A stretch of 24,546 nt of DNA from Neocallimastix lanati (nom. inval.) (GCA_016946835.1 JACVTC010000481.1:1-24546), one strand, 5' to 3'. Counted from the first letter of the stretch, positions 1 through 9,901 are shown. Numbers and translations: made by a program. The notes: generated by a model not told the origin, from the letters alone.

Positions 1-592
1 AATATTTTTTAAAAATACGAAAAAATATTTAAATGATGAATGATAAATAAATAAATAAATAAATAAATAAATATAGATATTAACAATCCAAAAAATATAT
101 TTATATATATATTCTCTTTGATCTTTTATTTTGAATAAATGAATTAATATAGTTATATATAATAATAATAAATATGTTTACAAAATTCATGATATAAAGC
201 TAAAAAAAAAAAAAAAAGAATTATATTTAAAATATTACATAAATAAATTAATATGAAAATATGAAGTATATATGAAAATATTTTTTTTACTGCTTAATAT
301 TTAAAATTTTTATTCTGAATAAAAAATTATTACTAATTCAATTTTTTTAATTAGAAAAAATATTTATTTATATACCTATTTTTTATTTATTATTTAATAT
401 TTAATATTTAATATTTATTATTTAAAAATGATTTATAATAAATAATTTATAATAAAATATTATTTACTATTTCAAAATGATTTTTATTATTTATTATTAT
501 TTATATTAAATTATTTATTTATTAGTTAAAAAAATTTATATAATGTTCAATTAATTAAAAATTTTTAAATCATTTCAAAATGATACACTTTC
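1..592. other. A/T-rich non-coding spacer
   Basis: Almost pure A/T with short simple repeats, such as AAAT iterations around 40-72 and TTTAATA iterations around 380-420. I see no reading frame of note, no LTR terminus and no RNA gene here. It is the 3' flank of the minus-strand tRNA gene and the only part of the window outside the retroelement stack. Confidence 0.7.
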
Positions 593-597
593 AAAAA
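593..597 (-). terminator. RNA polymerase III terminator of tRNA-Ser
   Basis: Five consecutive A on the + strand, read as TTTTT on the minus strand, beginning 2 nt after the tRNA 3' end. T4 or longer runs end Pol III transcription, so this supports a functional tRNA gene. Confidence 0.75.
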
Positions 598-598
598 T

Positions 599-680
599 CG
601 TCAGCTGCAGGATTTGAACCTGCGCAGGCAAAGCTTATTTGATTTCGAGTCAAACTCCTTAACCACTCGGACAAACTGAC
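599..680 (-). tRNA. tRNA-Ser (anticodon CGA)
   Basis: The minus strand folds into a complete type II tRNA of 82 nt. The acceptor GTCAGTT pairs with AGCTGAC with one G-T wobble. The D region reads TCCGAGTGGTTAAGGA. The anticodon stem TTTGA/TCAAA holds the loop CTCGAAA with anticodon CGA, reading TCG (Ser). The variable arm is 14 nt, as in serine tRNAs, with one A-C mismatch. The T arm GCAGG/CCTGC is perfect, with loop TTCAAAT. The discriminator is G (599), usual for tRNA-Ser. No CCA is encoded and no intron is visible. It is the anchor of the retroelement stack: the nearest element begins 15 nt upstream of the mature 5' end. Confidence 0.95.
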
Positions 681-690
681 TTCCTTATAT

Positions 691-694
691 TTTG
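691..694. repeat. TTTG target site, left copy (E1 target-site duplication)
   Basis: TTTG lies 11-14 nt upstream of the mature tRNA 5' end and abuts the TGATGCA start of the E1 LTR. The matching copy is at 9898-9901 after the E1 3' LTR. The next outward base differs (T on the left, the final A of the LTR on the right), so the duplication is read as 4 bp. Confidence 0.8.
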
Positions 695-1309
695 TGATGC
701 ATGTCCAGTAAAAATAATAGAAAATAATAGAAAAATTATTTAGAAAAATTATTAATATAAATATTTATTAAAAATTAATTTTATATAATGAATCTTAAAA
801 TATATTATTAATATATTATTAAAGATAATTTATTATTATTAATTATTAAAATATTAAATTAAATAATAATATTAAAAATATTAAAAGAATTGTTGATAAT
901 ATAGTAAAATTAGTTATATTAATTATAACGGAGATTGAATGTTTAATTAAATTGATGTTAATATTAAAATAATTTTTAAATAATGTTAAACAATATGAAT
1001 TAATAGTTATAAGTAAAAAGTTATGAATATTTATATTTATTAATTAATTTTAGTGTTTCGATAAATAAAATTTATAAAATTAGTAAAAAATATAATTATG
1101 AAAATAATTTATAAATAAATATTTTCTTTTTTTTTAAGGAATAATAATAAAACATGTATTTTTTTTATGATAAAATATAATAAATAAAATAATAAAAGAT
1201 AAATAAATAAAAAGTAAATATAATTATTGTAATATAATATTCTTGGAGTAATTCCCTTTTGCACAAACGCCCAACTAACATATACGGTATTTAATAAAAT
1301 ATCGTATCA
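695..1309 (+). repeat. E1 5' LTR
   Basis: 615 bp, from TGATGCA to CGTATCA, repeated at 9280-9897. Termini are TGAT...ATCA. It must hold the Pol II promoter and polyadenylation signals, but composition prevents placing TATA or R boundaries. The last 75 nt contain segments complementary to the leader beyond the PBS (see 1235-1349). Confidence 0.93.
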
Positions 1310-1349
1310 AAAATGGTGGAGAATCCGGGCGTGCAAACCAAGAATATTA
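1235..1349 (+). promoter_or_regulatory. E1 U5-leader long-range stem enclosing the PBS
   Basis: All 23 nt at 1327-1349 can pair with the LTR end: 1327-1331 with 1268-1272 (GGGCG/CGCCC), 1332-1337 with 1258-1263 (TGCAAA/TTTGCA), and 1338-1349 with 1235-1246 (12 bp). The LTR side has 4-nt and 11-nt bulges; the leader side has none. The LTR terminus and PBS core sit in the closing loop. Retroviruses such as Rous sarcoma virus have a comparable U5-leader stem that promotes initiation of reverse transcription. The pairing is read directly from the sequence; the function is inferred. Confidence 0.7.
1314..1330 (+). other. E1 primer binding site
   Basis: TGGTGGAGAATCCGGGC begins 4 nt after the LTR end. 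The leading TGG matches the complement of a tRNA CCA tail. The primer tRNA would end in TCTCCA-CCA; I cannot name it, and it is not the tRNA-Ser in this window. E2 has the same 17 nt. E3 and E5 share only TGGTGGAGA and then diverge, so the functional core may be about 9-11 nt, with the rest belonging to the U5-leader stem. Confidence 0.75.
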
Positions 1350-1459
1350 TGAAATTTATATTTATATTGATATTTACTTTTTAAAAAATAAAGACAATTA
1401 AATAATTAATATTAAATTAAAATTAAATAATTAATTTTTTTATAATAGTAATATATAAA

Positions 1460-1466
<7 letters not shown>

Positions 1467-1491
<25 letters not shown>

Positions 1492-1492
1492 A
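1467..1492 (+). repeat. Poly(A) tract in E1 leader
   Basis: 26 consecutive A between PBS and gag. Comparable tracts occupy the leaders of E2 (10681-10708), E3 (15714-15747 and 15886-15916) and E5 (24388-24424). Confidence 0.85.
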
Positions 1493-1520
1493 CACCTAAA
1501 ATTATTATGATTATTATTAA

Positions 1521-1680
1521 ATAATAATTAAAGGTAACTGGGAGTTCGAACCAGAATAAAAACGAATAAGTCTTTAATTATTATTATTAGTATAGTTAAT
1601 TTTTTTTATTATCATCTTTATTAGTAATTAAAGACAACTGGGAATTCGGACCAGTATAAAAACGAATAAACCTTTAATTA
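1521..1680 (+). repeat. Two tandem stem-loops in E1 leader
   Basis: Two related hairpins at 1521-1584 and 1625-1680. Each has an outer stem of the AATTAAAG/CTTTAATT type and an inner hairpin ACTGG...CCAG whose loop carries TTCGAA or TTCGGA, followed by ATAAAAACGAATAA. Similar sequence and folding in both copies argue for an RNA structure and not chance A/T pairing. Role unknown; packaging, dimerisation or translation are possible. Confidence 0.65.
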
Positions 1681-1789
1681 AGAAATGATATTATAATAAA
1701 AAGTAGTAATAGTTTAGTATAAAAATTAATATTAAATAATATTTTATTAATAGTATATGTGATAATATTTAGAAAAAAAAAAAAATAAT

Positions 1790-2166
1790 AGATAATATTT
1801 AATAATAATAATAAATAATATTTTAGTAATGGTGAATTAAGTAATAATTAATAATAATAAATGATATTTTAGTAATAGTGAATTAAGTAATAATTAATAA
1901 TAACTAAATAATATTTTAGTAATAGTGAATTAAGTAATAATTAATAATAATAAATAATATTTTAGTAATAGTAATATTTTAGTAATAGTGTATAAAATAA
2001 GAATTAATAATAATAATAATAATAATTAAATGATATTTTAGTAATAGTGAATTAAGTAATAATTAATAATAATAAATAATATTTTAGTAATAGTGAATTA
2101 ATAATTAATAATAATAAATAATATTTTAATAATAGTAATATTTTAGTAATAGTATATAAAATAAGA

Positions 2167-2204
<38 letters not shown>

Positions 2205-2225
2205 TAATAATAACAATAATAAAAA
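1790..2225. repeat. A/T-rich tandem repeats in E1 leader
   Basis: About eight imperfect copies of a roughly 45-60 bp unit built on ATATTTTAGTAATAGTGAAT and TAATTAATAATAAT, followed by AAT/AAC triplet runs up to about 2225. No coding frame. Probably slippage expansion inside the 5' untranslated leader. Confidence 0.75.
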
Positions 2226-2291
2226 TAACATTATTATACTCGTAAAAGTATATAAGAATATAATTTCACATTACAAATAATAATTAGATAA

Positions 2292-3596
2292 ATGGCGGAC
2301 GCTTCGAAAATTAGAAGAGACTTACCATACTTAGCAAATTATGGTAAGGACATAGATTCTTGGATAGAAGATTTCAAAAATGTTATGGAAATTTACAACA
2401 TCGAGGAACCAAACAGAATTTTTATTTGGGTAAAGAACGCAGTAGAGGCTGACATAAAAAACCTTTTAAAATCTTTATGTACTACAAGAAATAATGTTAA
2501 AAGGTTTCCCTCATATAAAGAAATCCAGAGAGCCATTGAAGATTATTTAGAAATTACTCAAAATGATAAGTGTTCAATTTTAAAGGCCTTAAAAATAAAA
2601 AGAAATGAAACAATTAAAGGATTTAATTATAATTATTTAACTCTTTATCATCGACTTGACTTGGAATATAAAAAATTAATATGTGTCGATGATTATTTAA
2701 ATGCTATACATGATAGGGTATATGTACATTCTCAAGTAATTTTGGCCAACTGTAAAACATTAACAGAAGCGTTCGAAGTAGCAGAACGTGCAGAAAAAGC
2801 TGAAGTACGAACTATAACAAACAAAAATTCTCAGAATGTTATGGTATATCAAAACAACATAAATAAAAATAATAACAATTTATTAAATCATCCAATTTAT
2901 AGGAGCTTAAGAGAACATGGAAATAATTTAGATAATTCATATCAAGCGTCATCATATGTTATGGGTTATATAAATGAAAACTCCACCAATAATAGAATGT
3001 TTACACCAGGTAGATATAGTAACAATAAAAATAAAAGTTTTAATAATAATAATAATTATTATCACGGAGTAGAACAAATTCAACAAAATAATACTTATGA
3101 TACAAGAAGATTCTATAATAACTACGAACCAAAAGCTAGAAAATCAGTTATGTGTTACTCATGTAAACAAGTAGGACATAAAGCTTATGAATGTCCTAAT
3201 AATAAAAATAATGGTAGTAATAGAAATAATAATCTTTATAATATGAATAATAATGATATGGGTAATAATTATAATAATAATTTTGATTATAATAATAATA
3301 GTAATAAATATAACAATTATTATAATAATAGTAATAAAAATGGCTACAATAATTCTTTTAATGGTAGTAATTATTACTTTAATAAAAATAATAAATTTAC
3401 TGGAAATAATATTGCTAATAGAAATAATAATAATTTTAATGAGAATAATATTCCCACTGGAAATAATAATTTTAATAGAAATTCTAATGGAATAAATCAG
3501 GATATTAATACTACTAGTTCAAATATTAATAGTAATTTCAAAGCTAATGTAAATAATAATAATAATAATGGAGATAGCTTTAATAATTTAAACTAA
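2292..3596 (+). CDS. gag: E1 Gag (capsid and CCHC nucleocapsid)
   Basis: 434 aa. The ATG has A at -3 and G at +4. Residues about 1-170 form an alpha-helical retrotransposon-gag capsid region with YGKDIDSWIEDF near the start; the E2 Gag has the matching YGRDIDGWIKDF, and the E3 Gag aligns more loosely. Residues 288-301 form a zinc knuckle C-Y-S-C-K-Q-V-G-H-K-A-Y-E-C (CX2CX4HX4C), expected to bind and package element RNA. The flanking tail (about 185-280 and 305-434) is Asn-rich, encoded mainly by AAT runs. Gag should assemble cytoplasmic particles where reverse transcription occurs. The last sense codons TTA AAC are part of a -1 frameshift site, so a fraction of ribosomes continue into pol. 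Confidence 0.93.
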   Translation: MADASKIRRDLPYLANYGKDIDSWIEDFKNVMEIYNIEEPNRIFIWVKNAVEADIKNLLKSLCTTRNNVKRFPSYKEIQRAIEDYLEITQNDKCSILKALKIKRNETIKGFNYNYLTLYHRLDLEYKKLICVDDYLNAIHDRVYVHSQVILANCKTLTEAFEVAERAEKAEVRTITNKNSQNVMVYQNNINKNNNNLLNHPIYRSLREHGNNLDNSYQASSYVMGYINENSTNNRMFTPGRYSNNKNKSFNNNNNYYHGVEQIQQNNTYDTRRFYNNYEPKARKSVMCYSCKQVGHKAYECPNNKNNGSNRNNNLYNMNNNDMGNNYNNNFDYNNNSNKYNNYYNNSNKNGYNNSFNGSNYYFNKNNKFTGNNIANRNNNNFNENNIPTGNNNFNRNSNGINQDINTTSSNINSNFKANVNNNNNNGDSFNNLN

Positions 3597-3619
3597 ATAA
3601 TGGGAGAAGGACAACTCCC
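3587..3619 (+). promoter_or_regulatory. E1 -1 programmed ribosomal frameshift signal
   Basis: T TTA AAC (3587-3593) is in the correct phase in the last two Gag codons, directly before the TAA stop. An 8-nt spacer (3594-3601) leads to the stem GGGAG (3602-3606)/CTCCC (3615-3619) with an 8-nt loop. UUUAAAC is the heptamer used by coronaviruses. The -1 frame opens at 3587, after a stop at 3584-3586, and stays open to 9079. I see no convincing second stem for a pseudoknot in this copy. Confidence 0.88.
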
Positions 3620-3758
3620 GTTAACCAAACCAAACTTCAAACTTATAATAAAAATAATAGTATTAATGAAGAATATGTAAATTTAACATACTCTCCCAAG
3701 TTAAATAATAATACTATGAAAATAAAAAATAATTATAATAATACTAATGATAATAATT

Positions 3759-3789
<31 letters not shown>

Positions 3790-6700
3790 ACATAATAATA
3801 ATAATAATAATAATAATAATTCATATAATGCTAGTGCAACTTCAAATAATGATGTAATAAATAATGGATATCCTTATAATGATAATTCACATAATTATGA
3901 TATAAACAATAATTATTTAAATAAGAATAATAAAATAAATTATACAAACAGTTTATTTGATGATAATCATACAAGTATTGATAATATTTATTCCAATAAT
4001 AATAATAATAATAACTTAAATAATATAGAATATCTTAGTAAGAATACTAGTAACGGTTATAAATTAAATAATAGTAATCATAACAACATCTATGAAAATG
4101 ACACTATTAATAAACAAGTTAACAATGATGTTAATATAAATAATACTTATAAAAATAATAATGATGATCATAGTAACAATGAAATTGATTTAAATAGAAT
4201 TTCTATAAATGATAATGAAAAGAAAATTAATAATGAACCTAATTCAAATAATATTTATAATAATTTTGATAATTACCATAATGAGGAAATTATCGCTGTT
4301 GCCCAAAAGAAAGGTAAAAATAATTCAATAAAAATCTCCCCATATACCAAAGAAATAAAGAAAAAGCTTATAGATAATCCAGTTCCAATTATTACAAATG
4401 CTATGAAGAAAAATACTATTATGAAAAGAAAATTAAACGTTAATAAATTAGCAACTACAGGAACACCTGATATGATAATAGATGAGGGAGGAACGAATGT
4501 CAAACTATCAACAGAAAAAGAAGAAGGTAAAGAATTTAAAGAAAATAAAGATCATAAAAATGTTACTTTCAATGAATCTATTGAAATTTTTGAGGATTCA
4601 CAACCACCAACTAATCAAACAATAACTAATAATAATACAAATAAATTAGAATATTTGGATCTTTCTTATATCAATCAACCAAATATTAGAAATGTAAAAA
4701 AAGCGAATAAATTGAATAAAATAAATGAAATACTGAGCAGTAACAAAGATGATATACCCATCAATGTTAAAAGTTATTCCAAGCCAGAGAAACACATAAA
4801 AATGATGGAAGATTTTAATGAATTTAAAATTAAGGACTTTATCAAGGAAGTAGCATCAACCGAAGTCATAACGAAGTTAGTATATTTGTTAGACCTGTTT
4901 CCAAAGTTCAGGTCAGAATTTACAAAAGCATTAAAATTAACCGAAGGAAAAGAGAAAATAAAGAAAAATTTGAATACATCTTTAATAAATGTAATGACAA
5001 TTATAAGCCAACATAAAGTGATTAAAGTTAAAGGCACTGTGGATAAGAAACCAGCTGAAATTTTCTTGGACTCGTGTGCTAGCGTTAATTTGATTACCAC
5101 TACGGCTTTAAAAAAATTTAAAATTAATAAAAATCCTATTGGGAGAATATCCGAAAAAATTTTTCAGGTATATTCCAACAATTCAACTTGTTCAGATATT
5201 TATGAACTAAAAATATCTATTGGAAATTACACTTTTATCGATTACTTTAGGAAAATTGATAAGGATGATATCTTTGATATATTAATAGGTATTGACACAC
5301 TTAAACGAAATAGATTTGATATAAATTTAGTTAATGATACCTTATATCATATTGATGAAAATAATAATCCTATAGAATTAGCTTCTTTATTTTATGATGT
5401 TAGCTTGAGTCCTTCTGAAAGTACAAATAGAATTAATGACGAAGAAAATAATATGAATAAGGAGAATAATATAAATAATAATTCTTCTGAAGAGAATGAT
5501 GAGGATTCTGAAACTAGTTGGAGTGACAATGATAATAATAATGATAATAATAATATACTTTTTACATATGCTAAATCAGAGTTACCTAATATTAACATAA
5601 ATAATTTTAATGTAAAATTACCTTTCTTTAATAGTGTCGACATCGATAAAGAAAATAATATCAAAATAAAAACGAATAATAATAAGAATGATGATAAAAT
5701 TGACAATTATAAAATAAATGATCATAAAATTAATTCTAAAGTTACAAACAATATAAATCCCATACTACATTCTAAACTTCCATCAAAAATCGATTCTGAT
5801 CAAAACGGCAATAACAAATTAAATAGTAATTATAAATTAGTAGATAGAAATATTGAAAGGAAAGAATATAAGAATAAAACGGTTGATATTACAACACAAT
5901 TGATTCCATCTCTTTTATTAATAACTAATGAAGTACTACATAATGAAAACGAGGTTTGCACAGACGACACAATATCTAAACTGGAAATGATTCACTCTAT
6001 TGTAAAAAAATTACCAGAAAATTTGAAAGCTGATGTAGAAAAATTATTTTTAAATTATATTAGTGTTCTTGCACTGAAAACTGACGATTTGGGTTCGTCA
6101 AAGCTATATCCTCATAGAATTAATTTAATACCAGGAACAACACCTATTAAACAGAGGGCCTACCGTATTTCAAAAGTGCAAGCTGATGCACTTAAAAAGG
6201 AATTAATTAAACTTATAAATAATAACTTAATTGTCCCTTCTAGTTCTCCTTGGTCTTCTCCTGTAGTACTGGTACCGAAAAAGAATGGTCAAGTGAGAAT
6301 GTGTGTTGACTACAGGAAGATTAATAATTGTACATTAAAGGACGCTTATGCACTTCCTTTAATAGATGATATACTTTACTATGTTAGCGGTGATATTTCT
6401 ATTTTGTCTACTATTGATCTCTTCTCAGGGTACCATCAGATTCCTATGCATTCTGATGATAAAGATATCACTTGCTTTACGACCATTTACGGAAACTTTA
6501 ATTTTGAAGTTATGCCTTTTGGACTATGCAACGCTCCCGCTACTTTTCAAAGGGAGATGAACAGAATATTTTTTGATTTAATCGGAGTATGTGTTTTTAT
6601 TTACATAGATGACTTAGTTATTTATTCTCCTTCATTAGATCAACACATCAAAGACCTAGAAAAAGTATTCCTCATTCTTGCTAATAATGGATTAAAAGTG

Positions 6701-9074
6701 AATTTTGAAAAATGTGATTTCTTTAAAGAAGAAGTTGAGCTCCTTGGTCATACTCTTTCTACTAAGGGTATAAAACCTATGAATTCTAAAATAAAAGTTA
6801 TTGCTAATTGGTTACCTCCTTCTAATTTAAAACAGTTACGTTCTTTCTTAGGGGCAATTGGATATTACCGGAAATTCATTAGCCATTTTGCCCAAATTGC
6901 TAAACCTTTATATGATTTAACAAAAAAGAATGTTCCTTTTGTTTGGTCTACCGAATCTAATAATGCATTTGAATTTTTAAAAATTCGTCTTATTAATGCA
7001 CCTATATTGTCACCTCCAAATTTTGATAAACCATTTATCGTTCGTTCAGATGCATCTAAATCAGGAATTGGCGGGGTACTACTTCAGTTAGACGATGACA
7101 ACATTGAGAAGCCATTATATTATGAAAGTAGGACACTTTCCAATTCTGAAATCAATTATAGCATTACAGAACTTGAGGGGCTTGCCGCATTTTACTGTGT
7201 CATGAAATTTAAACCTTTTCTCACTGGTAATAGTTTTGAGACAATTCTTTATACCGATCATAAGCCTTTAGTTTACATATTTAAAAATAAAGAACCTTCT
7301 TCAGCAAGGCATGTCAAATGGATAACTGAGTTCAGTATTTTAAAAATTAAAGTGTTATATGAAGAGGGGAGGAGGAATGTAGTTGCTGATGCACTATCTA
7401 GATTACATTCTAACAATGAAAAATATATAATCAAAAATATAAAAAATGATGATAAACATATAAAAAATAAAAATAAAAGAAATAATATAAAAAATTATAA
7501 TAAAGATGTATTCAACCAAGTTATAAATAATGAAATTCAAAATTGTGAAATTAAAAATAATGAAGAAATTAGAAATAAGAAAAATACTAAAATTAATAAA
7601 ATAAAAGAGTTAGTGGATGAAATTAAGATCAATAGTAATAATGAAAATTACAAAATGGAATATGAGGAAATTAAAAATAATGTAAATAACATTAATAAGT
7701 TTAATAAGTTTAATAATAAATTACATAATAATAATAGTGAAAATAATGGAGTGGAAAATAAATTGAATGTGAATTATATGGTATTTCAAACTGAAGAAAA
7801 TAATAAACATAGTTTTAATAATAATGATAATAATAATAATAATATTAATCATGTTAATACTAATAATAATGATATTGATGATAGTACTGAAATACTAAAT
7901 GATTTCTATAAAAAAATAATAAACCAGAAATTTGTATTAATTGATGGAGTTCAGTATTATAAAGATAATAATGAATTAAGAAAAGTAATATTTAATGATA
8001 ATGAAAAATGGGAACTTATTAGTAAAGCTCATTGTTTAGGACATGAAGGTAACTTTAAAACCTACCATCGTTTGAAAAGGAACTATTATTGGATAGGAAT
8101 GAATAAGGATATCAGATTATTTATTAAATCTTGTCATGTATGTCAATTATGTAAACCACAACCACCGAATATATTTACAGAAGATTTAGCTACACCCCCA
8201 GGTCTACCTTTTACTCGGGTAGGATTGGATTTAGTTGGACCCTTATACGAATCTTTCAGAGGTAATAAATATATAATAGTACTTGTAGATTATTTAACAA
8301 AATGGGTGGAAGCTGAAGCATTAGCCAAAACAGAATCAGAAGATGTCATTAGATTTTTAAATAATATATTTTCAAGACACGGGATTCCAGAGATATTAAT
8401 TACTGATAATGGCCCGCAATTCATATCTGATAAAACAAAAGCTTTCCTAGATTTAAATGATGTCTATGTACATTATATTAGTACTTATCATCCTGCTTCT
8501 AACGGAGAAGTTGAAAACAGGAATAGAGAAATAGTCAAATATATTAGAATTCTTAAAAGCCAATTTAAAGAATTAAGTAAACAAAATCAAGAATGGGATG
8601 ATATTTTACCTAGTGCACTTTGGGCTTTAAGAACAACAAAAAATGAAGTTACTAAATTTAGTAGTTTCGAATTACTCTATGGTAGGAAAGACTTACAACC
8701 ATTTGAATTAGCAATTAATATTGACAAAAGATTTCCTGAAGAATCAGAAGAAGAATATTTTGTTCGAAAATTTATTAATCACCATAATTGGATTTCTGAA
8801 GCAATCAAAAATATTGAAACCGCAAATGAATTATGGAAAGATAGGAGAAGACAGATTAAAAGATTAAGAAGTGAATTCAAACCAGGAGACCTAGTTTTAG
8901 TTAGAAATTTCAATCGAAGGAAACTAGACCCTTATTATATCGGACCATTAAAAATAGTTAAACAGCAATTTAATACTGTCATAGTATGTGATCCTTATAC
9001 GAACGAAATTGCAGAGAGAAACATTCATCTAAAAAATGTAATTCCATATATTAGTAATTTCCTAAATTATAATC

Positions 9075-9079
<5 letters not shown>
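3593..9079 (+). CDS. pol: E1 Pol (protease, reverse transcriptase, RNase H, integrase)
   Basis: 1828 codons read after the -1 slip, giving a Gag-Pol of about 2260 aa. The first ATG in this frame is at 3716 but probably is not used for initiation. Domains in order: an Asn-rich N-terminal region to about 4290; aspartic protease with DSCAS (Asp at 5069) and the partner motif ILIGID near 5278-5295; RT with YIDD at 6602-6613; RNase H with DAS at 7049 and TDHKP near 7255; integrase with HX3H (8030, 8042), CX2C (8132, 8141) and D 8228, D 8405, E 8513, the last two 35 residues apart (DD35E); and a C-terminal GPY/F-like segment (YYIGPL, 8933). Asn-rich inserts lie between protease and RT and between RNase H and integrase (about 7410-7900). 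The protease has Cys where Gly is usual. No chromodomain. All catalytic acids seen are intact. Confidence 0.95.
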
Positions 9080-9113
<34 letters not shown>

Positions 9114-9240
9114 ATGATATATATATAAAAAAAAAAAAAATTTTGATATATATAAAAAATATAAAAAAAAATATATAAAAAAAATATTATAAAATATATA
9201 ATAGTATTATTAGTTTAATAAATATTTTAATATGCTTATA
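9078..9240 (+). other. E1 3' untranslated region
   Basis: Starts with 34 A (9078-9111), overlapping the TAA stop, followed by AT-dinucleotide and A-run sequence. No coding content. Confidence 0.75.
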
Positions 9241-9279
9241 GACTTCAAGGGACGAAGTCTAAGCTAAGTGGGGGCATCT
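9241..9279 (+). promoter_or_regulatory. E1 3' hairpin and polypurine tract
   Basis: The hairpin GACTTC-AAGGGAC-GAAGTC (9241-9259) precedes AGTGGGGGCATCT (9267-9279), which abuts the 3' LTR. The G run is the expected primer for plus-strand DNA synthesis. E2 has the identical hairpin, stem and loop, at 12596-12614. Confidence 0.75.
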
Positions 9280-9897
9280 TGATGCATGTCCAGTAAAAAT
9301 AATAGAAAATAATAGAAAAATTATTTAGAAAAATTATTAATATAAATATTTATTAAAAATTAATTTTATATAATGAATCTTAAAATATATTATTAATATA
9401 TTATTAAAGATAATTTATTATTATTAATTATTAAAATATTAAATTAAATAATAATATTAAAAATATTAAAAGAATTGTTGATAATATAGTAAAATTAGTT
9501 ATATTAATTATAACGGAGATTGAATGTTTAATTAAATGGATGTTAATATTAAAATAATTTTTAAATAATGTTAAACAATATGAATTAATAGTTATAAGTA
9601 AAAAGTTATGAATATTTATATTTATTAATTAATTTTAGTGTTTCGATAAATAAAATTTATAAAATTAGTAAAAAATATAATTATGAAAATAATTTATAAA
9701 TAAATATTTTCTTTTTTTTTAAGGAATAATAATAAAACATGTATTTTTTTTTTTATGATAAAATATAATAAATAAAATAATAAAAGATAAATAACTAAAA
9801 AGTAAATATAATTATTGTAATATAATATTCTTGGAGTAATTCCCTTTTGCACAAACGCCCAACTAACATATACGGTATTTAATAAAATATCGTATCA
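9280..9897 (+). repeat. E1 3' LTR
   Basis: 618 bp, TGATGCA to CGTATCA, nearly identical to 695-1309; the 3-bp length difference is in one T run. Followed by TTTG and then the E2 LTR. Confidence 0.93.
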
Positions 9898-9901
9898 TTT
9901 G
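9898..9901. repeat. TTTG between E1 and E2
   Basis: Right copy of the E1 target-site duplication and left flank of the E2 5' LTR. Confidence 0.8.

Larger units (their letters stand above)
695..9897 (+). mobile_element. E1: complete Ty3/gypsy-type LTR retrotransposon
   Basis: A 9.2-kb element with two nearly identical LTRs, PBS, about 1 kb of leader, gag, pol in the -1 frame, a purine tract before the 3' LTR, and TTTG duplications on both sides. Domain order protease-RT-RNase H-integrase defines the Ty3/gypsy (Metaviridae) type. No chromodomain follows the integrase and no env-like frame exists. By eye the LTRs differ by two substitutions (T/G near 953/9538 and A/C near 1208/9796) and a T8/T11 run, so insertion was recent. 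No stop or frameshift breaks either gene apart from the programmed shift, so the element is plausibly still active. Transcription points away from the tRNA. Confidence 0.95.

Noticed and set aside
690-694. 5-bp target-site duplication as in Ty3
   Set aside because: The fifth base differs between the two sides of E1 and of E3 (T on the left, the LTR terminal A on the right); only TTTG is duplicated.
1790-2225. CRISPR-like array
   Set aside because: Units are imperfect, A/T-only and contiguous, with no unique spacers, in a eukaryotic retroelement leader.
3253-3495. Ile-rich 80-aa frame overlapping E1 gag, and other overlapping or antisense frames within gag and pol
   Set aside because: They are alternative readings of AAT-rich codons in real genes, with hydrophobic low-complexity translations and no independent start context or domain.
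3716-3718. ATG at 3716 as an independent pol start in E1
   Set aside because: The -1 frame is open from 3587 with an in-phase heptamer and stem, and E3 has no equivalent ATG; frameshift entry explains both elements.
9078-9111. Poly(A) after E1 pol as the tail of a processed mRNA insertion
   Set aside because: It is internal to an element with an intact purine tract and 3' LTR, so it is part of the 3' UTR.
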